Source: CAZWBR01 sp964404205 (GTDB lineage Bacteria > Bacteroidota > Bacteroidia > Bacteroidales > Prolixibacteraceae). From it: DNA of 24,381 nucleotides. Position numbers and translations under genes: made by a program. This document shows positions 1 to 6,917 of the stretch, in pieces. The stretch covers positions 1-24,381 of the forward strand of contig CAYOJD010000038.1 of NCBI GenBank assembly GCA_964404205.1, in the 5' to 3' direction. The notes beneath the pieces are model-generated. The model searched no databases. It had not been told where the DNA came from and saw only the letters and a program-made list of their open reading frames with translations. The number at the start of each line of letters is the position of its first letter. The first letter of the stretch is position 1.

Positions 1-7
1 TTTGATA

Positions 8-37
8 TTTAGATTATTAATAATTTTTGAATCTAAA
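8..37. repeat. 8-bp inverted repeat near left edge
   Basis: TTTAGATT at 8-15 is the exact reverse complement of AATCTAAA at 30-37, with a 14-base AT-rich spacer. It lies beside a possible leftward promoter element (50-57). It could be an operator or a weak hairpin in the leader of a gene beyond the left edge. AT-rich repeats of this size also arise by chance, so the assignment is weak. Confidence 0.3.
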
Positions 38-49
38 GTTCACGGCTGA

Positions 50-57
50 CAAAAGTA
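50..57 (-). promoter_or_regulatory. Possible -7 element of a leftward promoter
   Basis: Read on the minus strand this is TACTTTTG, an exact match to the Bacteroidetes -7 consensus TAnnTTTG. No clear TTTG -33 element lies 19 bases upstream. It would start transcription near position 43 toward the left edge, so any gene served lies outside the window. Bases 1-184 otherwise hold no coding region that I can support. Confidence 0.3.
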
Positions 58-184
58 AAAATCTTTACCACCATTTCAGCTTAAAAACAGCAGATAAATC
101 ACCATTTCTGGTTACCTCACAATGAATTGAAGAAGAACAGGAGAACTTTGAACCAAATTATTCCACAATTAAAGATTCCAGACC

Positions 185-1852
185 TTATTTCTTCTCCATT
201 TCGTTTTCCGTAGCAATAAAATGCTCAACGGGCTGATTGGCAATACTAAAAGTTATACCATAAGCCAGTTTGATAATTTGCTCCATCTTATTCCAGTCTA
301 TTTTTGAAATCTCGTCCGATGGCTGATGATAATCGGAATGCATGCCCGCAAAAAGCGAAATGATGGGAAGACCCTTCTCTGAGAACGGAGAGAAATCACT
401 TCCTCCCATTGGTTGTTCCGATGGCGAAAATCGGGGTTCAAGATTAAGGTTCATATCTTTAGCCAAAACTTCAGCCAGAGACTGAAAACCTTTGTATTTT
501 TTGGTAAACTCAAACTCGAATTGCTTTTTTGTCGAATCCCTTTCACTGCTTCGGGAGATCATGTCCATGTTCAGGTTGAAAAGAATCTTTTCATTGGGGA
601 TACTTTTGTTGACAAAATATTGTGAGCCATAAAGGCCGCGCTCTTCAGCAGTCCAGGCGGCAAAAATTATTGATTTGTCAGGTTTAATGCCCGATGCCTG
701 AATGGCTTTGGCAATTTCGAGAACACCAACGGTGCCTGAAGCATTATCGTCAGCTCCATTGTAAACCTGACCGTTATACTTGCCAACATGATCATAATGA
801 GCCCCAACAACGATATATTCATTTTTATTTTTTCCTTCAATGCAACCAAGCACATTTCGTACGGCAACCAATTCCGATTCAATACCGCTTGTCACCTTAA
901 CCGAAAAAGCGGGAATAACTCGTGATGCAGGTTTCAGCGACTTGCCTGTTTGGTTTACGAATTCAGTAATATCGATACCACCCTTTTGCAAAAGGCTTTG
1001 TTGCAAAACTGTGGAGAGGCGAATCTCAGGCAATGTTTCATTCGCGATATCAGAAGCCAGTCGCGCCCTATAATCGCCAAAACGTTTCATCGGGACATCA
1101 GACTCAAAATTCTCCCTTTTAAAATAGAAGTCGAGATTCGTAGGCATCATAAACTGTTTATCCGACGAACGGCTCAAATTTATCACCGCAATCGCACCGG
1201 CGTCTTTGGCCCATTGTTCTTTTAACTTTCTGATATTTTCATATTTAAACTTCTTATAACCTTCTGATGACGTATCAGCCGAACCCGGAAAGCCGTCAAT
1301 ACGGGCAATGATTTTGCCTCTTACATCCAATTTTGCAAAATCATTGTATCCATTTGGGCTATCATTGATTCCATACCCGACAAAAACAACCGGAGCCGTA
1401 AACTCGAGATTGTTTTCAACATTCAACAACAAGTAATCTACGCCGTAGAGATAACTTTTCGCAACATTGGCATTCGTGTTTCCTTCGATAATAGAAAGCG
1501 ACTGTTTATCAGCATCAATTCTATATTTTATCAAATTAAATTGCTGAAAATAGGTACGTCGTTCTACCGGCCGCTTCCCTGCCATCCACTCTTGTCGTCT
1601 GACCGGAGCATACTCAGTGTCGCCAAAAGGCTCAATTCCATACAACTGCAACATGCTGGCAATATAATCGCCTGCCATCAATTCTCCTTTAGTGCCCGAC
1701 TCGCGCCCTTCCATCCAGTCGGCTGCCAATATACTGAGTTGAGCTTTTATCGACGACATCTGAATGGCCTCTGCTCCTTTTTCAATCGACTGCGCAAAAA
1801 GAGAGGTAAACGCGAAAGTGAAGCTAATCAAAAAAATAATGTTCTTTTTCAT
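185..1852 (-). CDS. Exported M28 family metallopeptidase
   Basis: A 555-residue zinc peptidase of the M28 family (aminopeptidase/carboxypeptidase fold), probably acting in the periplasm or outside the cell on peptides. A signal peptide (Lys-rich start, hydrophobic run, ending near SLFAQ) precedes the family-typical N-terminal region (EGRESGTKGE). A PA-like insert follows, then the catalytic domain. All five usual zinc ligands are visible: His352 (GAHYDH), Asp368 (GADDNASG), Glu403/404 (AEE), Asp430 (NMDM) and His509 (DYHQ). The frame is open to 1936, but that would overlap the upstream M48 gene and bury the signal peptide. The ATG at 1852 sits 8 bases after the M48 stop codon and gives a clean signal sequence. 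It is the last gene of a four-gene leftward run. Substrate is unknown. Family assignment is sure. Confidence 0.93.
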   Translation of the reverse strand: MKKNIIFLISFTFAFTSLFAQSIEKGAEAIQMSSIKAQLSILAADWMEGRESGTKGELMAGDYIASMLQLYGIEPFGDTEYAPVRRQEWMAGKRPVERRTYFQQFNLIKYRIDADKQSLSIIEGNTNANVAKSYLYGVDYLLLNVENNLEFTAPVVFVGYGINDSPNGYNDFAKLDVRGKIIARIDGFPGSADTSSEGYKKFKYENIRKLKEQWAKDAGAIAVINLSRSSDKQFMMPTNLDFYFKRENFESDVPMKRFGDYRARLASDIANETLPEIRLSTVLQQSLLQKGGIDITEFVNQTGKSLKPASRVIPAFSVKVTSGIESELVAVRNVLGCIEGKNKNEYIVVGAHYDHVGKYNGQVYNGADDNASGTVGVLEIAKAIQASGIKPDKSIIFAAWTAEERGLYGSQYFVNKSIPNEKILFNLNMDMISRSSERDSTKKQFEFEFTKKYKGFQSLAEVLAKDMNLNLEPRFSPSEQPMGGSDFSPFSEKGLPIISLFAGMHSDYHQPSDEISKIDWNKMEQIIKLAYGITFSIANQPVEHFIATENEMEKK

Positions 1853-1860
1853 GATATTGG

Positions 1861-3099
1861 TTATGATTTTTGTGCCTGAAGTTTGTTTAAGCGCTGTAAA
1901 AGAGGTGGATGCGAATAGTGAAAGAAAACATACCACGGATGTGGTGTTAGATTTGATAAGTTGTTAACTGACAATTTTATAAGCGCTGATGACAGATGGC
2001 TCGACGAATGGTTTACTGCAGCAAAATTATCAGCTTCAAATTCATTCTTTCTGGAATAGCCATTTAAAAATATCGAAGTAAGGAACGTCAGCGGCGTAAA
2101 TAAAATGCCAAAAGCAATCACCGAAAGATGAAAACTGGCCTGCTCCGCTCCTAAAACCTGAGCAAACAACTGATTTCTTGAAACTAACGAGAAGACAAAA
2201 AGCGTTACCAGTAAATTGATTAAAGAAATTATTAGCCCTTTGGTAACATGTTTTCGTTTGTAATGGCCAATCTCGTGGGCCAGTACGGCAATAACCTCGT
2301 CAACTGTAAGATCTTCGACCAAAGTATCGTATAAAACCACTCTTTTCCGGCGGCCAAATCCGGTAAAATAGGCATTTGCCTTGGACGAGCGTTTCGAACC
2401 ATCAATGATATAAATATTATCTAACTTAAAATCAACACGATGACAAAAGTCTGCAATTTGGTTTCTCAATAGACCTTCTTCAAGGGGCATTTGCTTATTA
2501 AAGAGCGGGACAATAATATTTGAATAAAGAAGGGTGAGTAAAACCATAAAACAGGCCAACACTCCAAATGCCAGAAGCCAAAAATAGCTTTGACTTGCAA
2601 TATATATCCTGATGATTATCCAAAGAATCGTCCCACCCAATAAAATACTGATTAATAACCCCTTTATCTGATCAACCCAAAATGTTTTATGAGAACTTTT
2701 ATTAAACCCAAACTTTTCTTCCAAAACAAAAGTTCCGTACCATGAAAATGGCAACGAAAGGAACTCAGAGGCCAATGCTAAAATGGCGAAAAAAATCATG
2801 CTTGTCCAAACCGGATGATCGATAAAGCTACGAACCTCCTGATCGAGCCACCCAAAGAAACCCGTCGCCATCAATATAATAACAAGCAGAAAGCTAAACG
2901 AACCCGACACTTTCGAGAAATTATATTTAGCCCTTTCGTACAGTTGTGACTTCCGGTACACCTCTTCCTTGTAAATACCATTAACCTCGCAAGGCATCTC
3001 ATGGCTCCAGTGGTTTGAATTCAGCCAATCGAGGTAACGTTCGAAGATAAAATCGGCCAGAATAATAATGAAGAACAGGATATACAGGAGCTGAATCAT
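1861..3099 (-). CDS. Membrane-bound M48 metalloprotease, Ste24/CAAX prenyl protease 1-like
   Basis: A 412-residue polytopic inner-membrane zinc protease. The sequence shows an N-terminal TM segment, several more hydrophobic segments (roughly residues 65-90, 97-120, 145-190), the HExxH zinc motif HEIGH (His275, Glu276, His279), and a downstream ExxAD motif (NEFEAD, Glu353) giving the third ligand. It ends with the conserved SHPPLLQRL. This is the Ste24 subgroup rather than the shorter HtpX. In bacteria such proteins are thought to clear misfolded or jammed membrane and envelope proteins; CAAX prenyl processing is not expected. The open frame starts at a TTG (3123) abutting the upstream stop, but the first ATG is at 3099, leaving a 24-base gap. 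It is cotranscribed with two lipoprotein genes upstream and the M28 gene downstream. Confidence 0.93.
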   Translation of the reverse strand: MIQLLYILFFIIILADFIFERYLDWLNSNHWSHEMPCEVNGIYKEEVYRKSQLYERAKYNFSKVSGSFSFLLVIILMATGFFGWLDQEVRSFIDHPVWTSMIFFAILALASEFLSLPFSWYGTFVLEEKFGFNKSSHKTFWVDQIKGLLISILLGGTILWIIIRIYIASQSYFWLLAFGVLACFMVLLTLLYSNIIVPLFNKQMPLEEGLLRNQIADFCHRVDFKLDNIYIIDGSKRSSKANAYFTGFGRRKRVVLYDTLVEDLTVDEVIAVLAHEIGHYKRKHVTKGLIISLINLLVTLFVFSLVSRNQLFAQVLGAEQASFHLSVIAFGILFTPLTFLTSIFLNGYSRKNEFEADNFAAVNHSSSHLSSALIKLSVNNLSNLTPHPWYVFFHYSHPPLLQRLNKLQAQKS

Positions 3100-3123
3100 T
3101 GATGATAAAACATTACAATACAA

Positions 3124-4143
3124 TTATTTACTGATTTTTTCCAAAACGGCCTTACGGGTTCTCAGCAGCTGAAGATACTCGTTTGTTGCACGTTGTGCAG
3201 TTCCGGCAGGAGCCGATACCACCAACATTTCTACCATTTCGAGGGCCAGATCGGGCTTTCCAACCATTTCAAGGGCAACAGAGATATTATACTCCGCCGC
3301 ATATTTGGCTTTTTTATCGTTTCCGTTTGCCAATTCTTTCCATATCAAGGCCGCAGCATCCCAACGGTTTTCGCGTGCCAACTGTGCCGCTTTTATCCAC
3401 TTATCGCCTTTTGGTAACAATAACTTCCGTTCCGAACTTACCCAATGAGGCAAAAGCCTGTCGGCAAAACGGTTAGCGGCTTCGACTGCAGCCATGGCTA
3501 CTGCAGCCTCGCGCGGAGGCAGTTCATTTCGCTTTCCTGATTGTAAATTATTGTTCCAAAGCAGATTGTCACTATAGGTATAACGATCGACAATTTTATC
3601 ACTCTCTGGAAGATATAAAGCCCAAATGGCATTGATTTTAACACTCACTTCATCGGGAATACCCTCCAAACGATCGCCGCTGCTCTTGCCAAAAAAATAA
3701 CTGATCATTTCGAGTGAAATCAATGCCTGACAATGGTGCTCGTTACAAACTTTATTTACAAACGGCCGCGAAAGAGGAATCATCTTTTCGCCACTGAACC
3801 GTTTCACAAATGAGTAGGGAAAGGTTATGACCTCAGCAAATTTTTCTGATTCGTTCAACCTCTTTTTGGCCCCGTCCAACGCACCGGTTACTGCAAGACT
3901 ATCGATATACCGGGCTGCGGAAGCTGAGTTTAACTTGTAAAGTGCACCATCATCAGCATAAAAATTTTGAAGCGTATCGAAAGAAAATTTGAAATTTCTC
4001 GATAAAACTGCCACTCTCTCAATTCTGGAAGGAAGATTGACCCGCGCCGCTTCAAGTTGTTCGATCGGAACTGACTGAATGGTGGTGCATGCCGATACCA
4101 TAATCATCAGCACCCACAGAATGAGAGGAGCTTTCTTGTACAT
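3124..4143 (-). CDS. DUF6340-like lipoprotein (paralogue 1)
   Basis: A 339-residue predicted lipoprotein. The signal peptide ends in VSAC with the acceptor Cys19, so it should be lipid-anchored in the envelope. The region after it (PSRIERVAVLSRNF) resembles the start of DUF6340 proteins, in which a beta strand near an 'Arg-Val-hydrophobic' segment follows the lipid anchor. The C-terminal 100 residues are helical with TPR-like spacing (ARENRWDAAALIWKEL, then AEYNISVALEMVGKPDLALE). The open frame begins at TTG, but the ATG at 4143 is 2 bases after the upstream stop codon, which fits translational coupling. It matches the next gene in size, anchor and domain order, so the two are tandem paralogues. 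Function is unknown. Confidence 0.85.
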   Translation of the reverse strand: MYKKAPLILWVLMIMVSACTTIQSVPIEQLEAARVNLPSRIERVAVLSRNFKFSFDTLQNFYADDGALYKLNSASAARYIDSLAVTGALDGAKKRLNESEKFAEVITFPYSFVKRFSGEKMIPLSRPFVNKVCNEHHCQALISLEMISYFFGKSSGDRLEGIPDEVSVKINAIWALYLPESDKIVDRYTYSDNLLWNNNLQSGKRNELPPREAAVAMAAVEAANRFADRLLPHWVSSERKLLLPKGDKWIKAAQLARENRWDAAALIWKELANGNDKKAKYAAEYNISVALEMVGKPDLALEMVEMLVVSAPAGTAQRATNEYLQLLRTRKAVLEKISK

Positions 4144-4145
4144 AA

Positions 4146-5198
4146 TCAATTCTTAGCGTTTATTCTTTCGCTTCGGTTCTTTAAAATCCCTAAATACCGT
4201 TCAGTCTCTTTGTGATATTTACTTTGATAAGATTTAGAGCACCACTCAATGGCCTTATCGAAATGACCAAGCATCTCTTCAGTCAAGGCAAGATTAAACT
4301 CAACACGGCTTCTAACCGATGAAGCCGTGAGTTTACTACTCTTCAGAAGAATCTCATTTGCTTCAGCCCACTGGTTGTTTTGAATAAATGCGACTGCTGA
4401 ATCGGCTTCTTTGTTTCCCGTGAGAAAATAGACCCGCGTCTCCTCTGTCCACACCGGTGCAATTCTCTTTGCAAGGCTCTCACCCATTTCAATACCGCCA
4501 CTGACTAAAGTCTCTTTTACCAATGGCAATGATTCATACATCAGTTGAGCATCGTAATGACCTACGAACCAGCTAATCGTATCTTTTTGTCTATATTGCC
4601 GATCCAGGTTTCGGTCATCTGCGGCAAGCAAAAACCACTCGGTTTCATATCCTAAATCAACAGAACACTCGAAAAATGCTGAGCCATTGCTTGCCGATTC
4701 GACATCAGTACTTCTCAAGATTTTTAAGCCCGATTTAAAATGCTGGTTAAATTTATTCAAAATTAAAATCGCGTCAGCATCATACTGCTGGCACAATATC
4801 TTGATATCCTCGGGCGAAAGACGGCGACTGACCGATGGATTTAGCCCTGAATTATCAATGTTTCGTTCTACAGGAATGATAACATCGAACCGGCCCGATG
4901 CAAAAAGGGCGTTGCCAAGAGTTGTTAATGCCGTATCGGCAGCGATACTATCAAGAAAAGTATTGTCTAAGACAAGAGATTCATTTAAGAAATTAACCTC
5001 AAGAGAATCTGTGTTATAATTGGCAAAATCGCCTGTCAGCGCACCATTGAGCAGTAAAAGCGTCTGTACCTGATCCGGGACTTTGTTTTCGGGAAGGTTT
5101 GCCACTTCAATTTTCAGCTTCTCGATAGTTGTACAAGAAAACATTTGGAAAATAAGAATGCAGCCACTCAATATTCCGACGAACTTAAACCTATTCAT
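4146..5198 (-). CDS. DUF6340-like lipoprotein (paralogue 2)
   Basis: A 350-residue predicted lipoprotein and first gene of the leftward four-gene run. The signal peptide ends MFSC, with Cys22 as lipid acceptor. It is followed by the CTTIEKLKIEVANLP segment, which parallels CTTIQSVPIEQLEAARVNLP in the neighbour. The middle part has a conserved-looking patch where a Cys and a QYDADAILIL segment align with the CNEHHCQALISLEM segment of the neighbour. The C-terminal 100 residues look TPR-like (NNQWAEANEILLKSS, then FNLALTEEMLGHFDKAIEW). It starts at an ATG. Upstream lies a 484-base gap where its promoter should be, though I found no consensus element. Function is unknown; a scaffold or sensor role is only a guess. 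Confidence 0.85.
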   Translation of the reverse strand: MNRFKFVGILSGCILIFQMFSCTTIEKLKIEVANLPENKVPDQVQTLLLLNGALTGDFANYNTDSLEVNFLNESLVLDNTFLDSIAADTALTTLGNALFASGRFDVIIPVERNIDNSGLNPSVSRRLSPEDIKILCQQYDADAILILNKFNQHFKSGLKILRSTDVESASNGSAFFECSVDLGYETEWFLLAADDRNLDRQYRQKDTISWFVGHYDAQLMYESLPLVKETLVSGGIEMGESLAKRIAPVWTEETRVYFLTGNKEADSAVAFIQNNQWAEANEILLKSSKLTASSVRSRVEFNLALTEEMLGHFDKAIEWCSKSYQSKYHKETERYLGILKNRSERINAKN

Positions 5199-5682
5199 AA
5201 AATGAAAAAAGCATTAGTCATTCAACAAGCGCAATTTACAATTTTATAGCGCACTGCAATCTCATTTTCATTGAAAAGAAAAGTGGTCCGCAACAATTTA
5301 TATTGTGCTCAATTTTGTCGCTACTAATCAATAAAATAATCATCCATCAAGCGGTTGTTAACAGTTGAACAAACACATTATCTGCCACTTCACTATCTGG
5401 TTTCTTTAAATAAAATCGGCTAAATGCCGAATCAACTCCGCATCAACTCCCCATTTGCAAGCACCGACAGGGATGCAAGTGCAGTACCAGGCTTTTGATG
5501 ATATGGCTTCATACCAGTTTAACGTAACCCATAAAGCTGGATTTCGACATATTTGAAATGTTTTAAAATAAATATGCACGTTTTACTGACAATTATGGCC
5601 AATAAAGTATTTACCACCTTGAAATAAAGTGTTTTCAAGCAATGGGTAAGCGGTTAAGCGATTGGGATCTGAAGATCGTTTA
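5199..5682. other. 484-base gap with no supported gene
   Basis: This lies between the start of the lipoprotein operon and the stop of the Usp fusion gene, so it must hold the operon promoter on the minus strand. I found no exact TAnnTTTG. It contains a small perfect hairpin TCGGC-TAAAT-GCCGA (5416-5430), directly followed by two copies of ATCAACTCC spaced 11 bases apart (5431-5450). A short rightward open frame beginning at 5642 runs into the 3' end of the Usp gene and is not credible. I see no recognisable gene remnant. Confidence 0.6.
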
Positions 5683-6816
5683 TCAATTTCCGGGTGAATG
5701 GAAAACCAATAGTGGGATTTTAATTTCGAAAAGCAGTTCTTTGGTAATACTTGGCTTGATTAATGCAGTTATCAAATTTCGCTTATGGGTAGTAACAGAC
5801 AGGATATCAATCTGCTTATCGAGAATATAATTTTCAATTCCCTTTATCAGATTGGGATTTTGGATCAAATCGAAATTCATATCAATATTTTCAATCTGGC
5901 CGATATATTTGTCCTTAAAATGTTCCAAATCATAATTAATAAATGGGTTCTCGCTGGAAACATCGATATGTACAACGTATATCCTGACATCGAGTGGTCG
6001 GGCAATATTGAGTAATTTCCGAATAGCCATACCATCAGATTTGTCAAAATCAGTGGCATACATCAGCTTTTTGAAACCGGTATCTTTGTAACGTGCCTCT
6101 TCGGGAATAGCCAAAACCGGCACTTTGGCTTTCTCCATAATATTCAGGGCAAAACTACCAAACCAGTAATCTGAAATCGATTTACCTTTCGAACCCAGTA
6201 CAATTAAATCGTACGAACCGGCCTGAGCAAGCTCGAGAACGGCCTCTTCGGCAATTCCACCTATCAACTTAATATCTGGCACAATACCGGAAATACTCTT
6301 ATCGTCCATATAATATTTCAGTTTAACCAAAATTTCCTGCATTTTTAGATGGGCAGTCTCCTCAATTTCGCGCAATGCATCGGCAACATTACTGGGAAAT
6401 GTATAGAAATTATCGTAGCAAAGCGGATTGGTTACCGGATTGAAATAGGCATGCACCAATGTAATTTTGGCATTCTTTTGCTGCGCCACATGCAAGGCAT
6501 AGCGCGCTGCATTGAGCGAGTTTTCAGAAAAATCAACCGGAACCAGAATATTTCGGATGGAAGATATCATTTGGTCGGGCTCTTGAAACTCTGGGCCATA
6601 TTTTTCGCTGAGGTTATCAATTATTGAAAGAGCATTTTCAACATCTTCTTCATACACCTGAATTTCAATTTGATTTTCGGCCTGTGTACTAATAACATAA
6701 CTCAGTCCATGGTTGACAATGCAATTTTCAATACCGGCGGAGTCGAGCCAACCTTTAATTAAATATGCGCGGTGCAAATAAGCAAACCGGGCAACTGTTA
6801 CCAATTTTTTGCTCAT
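5683..6816 (-). CDS. DUF2007 + tandem universal stress (UspA) domain protein
   Basis: A 377-residue soluble cytoplasmic protein with three parts. Residues about 5-70 look like DUF2007 (PF09413, putative signal-transducing domain): VTVARFAYLHRAYLIKGWLD, then IQVYEEDVENALSII. Residues 86-237 are a UspA domain (NILVPVDFSENS, then VLGSKGK). Residues 246-373 are a second UspA domain (KLMYATDFDKSD, then HKRNLI). In the first Usp domain the nucleotide-binding motif is G208xxG211 followed by Gly220-Ser221, only eight residues later, where the family usually has nine. In the second domain the glycines are absent (THKRNLITALIKPS), so it is probably non-binding. It starts at an ATG, stands alone, and is divergent from the PDZ-M28 gene. 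Likely a stress or energy-state sensor; partners are unknown. Confidence 0.88.
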   Translation of the reverse strand: MSKKLVTVARFAYLHRAYLIKGWLDSAGIENCIVNHGLSYVISTQAENQIEIQVYEEDVENALSIIDNLSEKYGPEFQEPDQMISSIRNILVPVDFSENSLNAARYALHVAQQKNAKITLVHAYFNPVTNPLCYDNFYTFPSNVADALREIEETAHLKMQEILVKLKYYMDDKSISGIVPDIKLIGGIAEEAVLELAQAGSYDLIVLGSKGKSISDYWFGSFALNIMEKAKVPVLAIPEEARYKDTGFKKLMYATDFDKSDGMAIRKLLNIARPLDVRIYVVHIDVSSENPFINYDLEHFKDKYIGQIENIDMNFDLIQNPNLIKGIENYILDKQIDILSVTTHKRNLITALIKPSITKELLFEIKIPLLVFHSPGN

Positions 6817-6857
6817 GACCTGGTTTCTTTAATTTCGTTTAACTAAAATCTTATTTG

Positions 6858-6865
6858 TATTTTTG
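6858..6865 (+). promoter_or_regulatory. Possible -7 promoter element for the PDZ-M28 gene
   Basis: TATTTTTG matches the Bacteroidetes -7 consensus TAnnTTTG. A weak TTTC (6833-6836) lies near the -33 position. Transcription would begin about 6872, leaving a leader of roughly 45 bases before the ATG at 6918. The element is flanked by the inverted repeat TTTCGTT (6833-6839) / AACGAAA (6866-6872), which could be an operator for this divergent pair. Confidence 0.45.
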
Positions 6866-6917
6866 AACGAAACAGAATGCCAATGGCATAATAATTAATT
6901 AAATATACGCTTTAGCC

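Noticed and set aside
5642..5830. Short rightward open frame of 62 codons
   Set aside because: It runs antisense into the 3' end of the Usp fusion gene, has no recognisable features, and its composition is that of a shadow frame.
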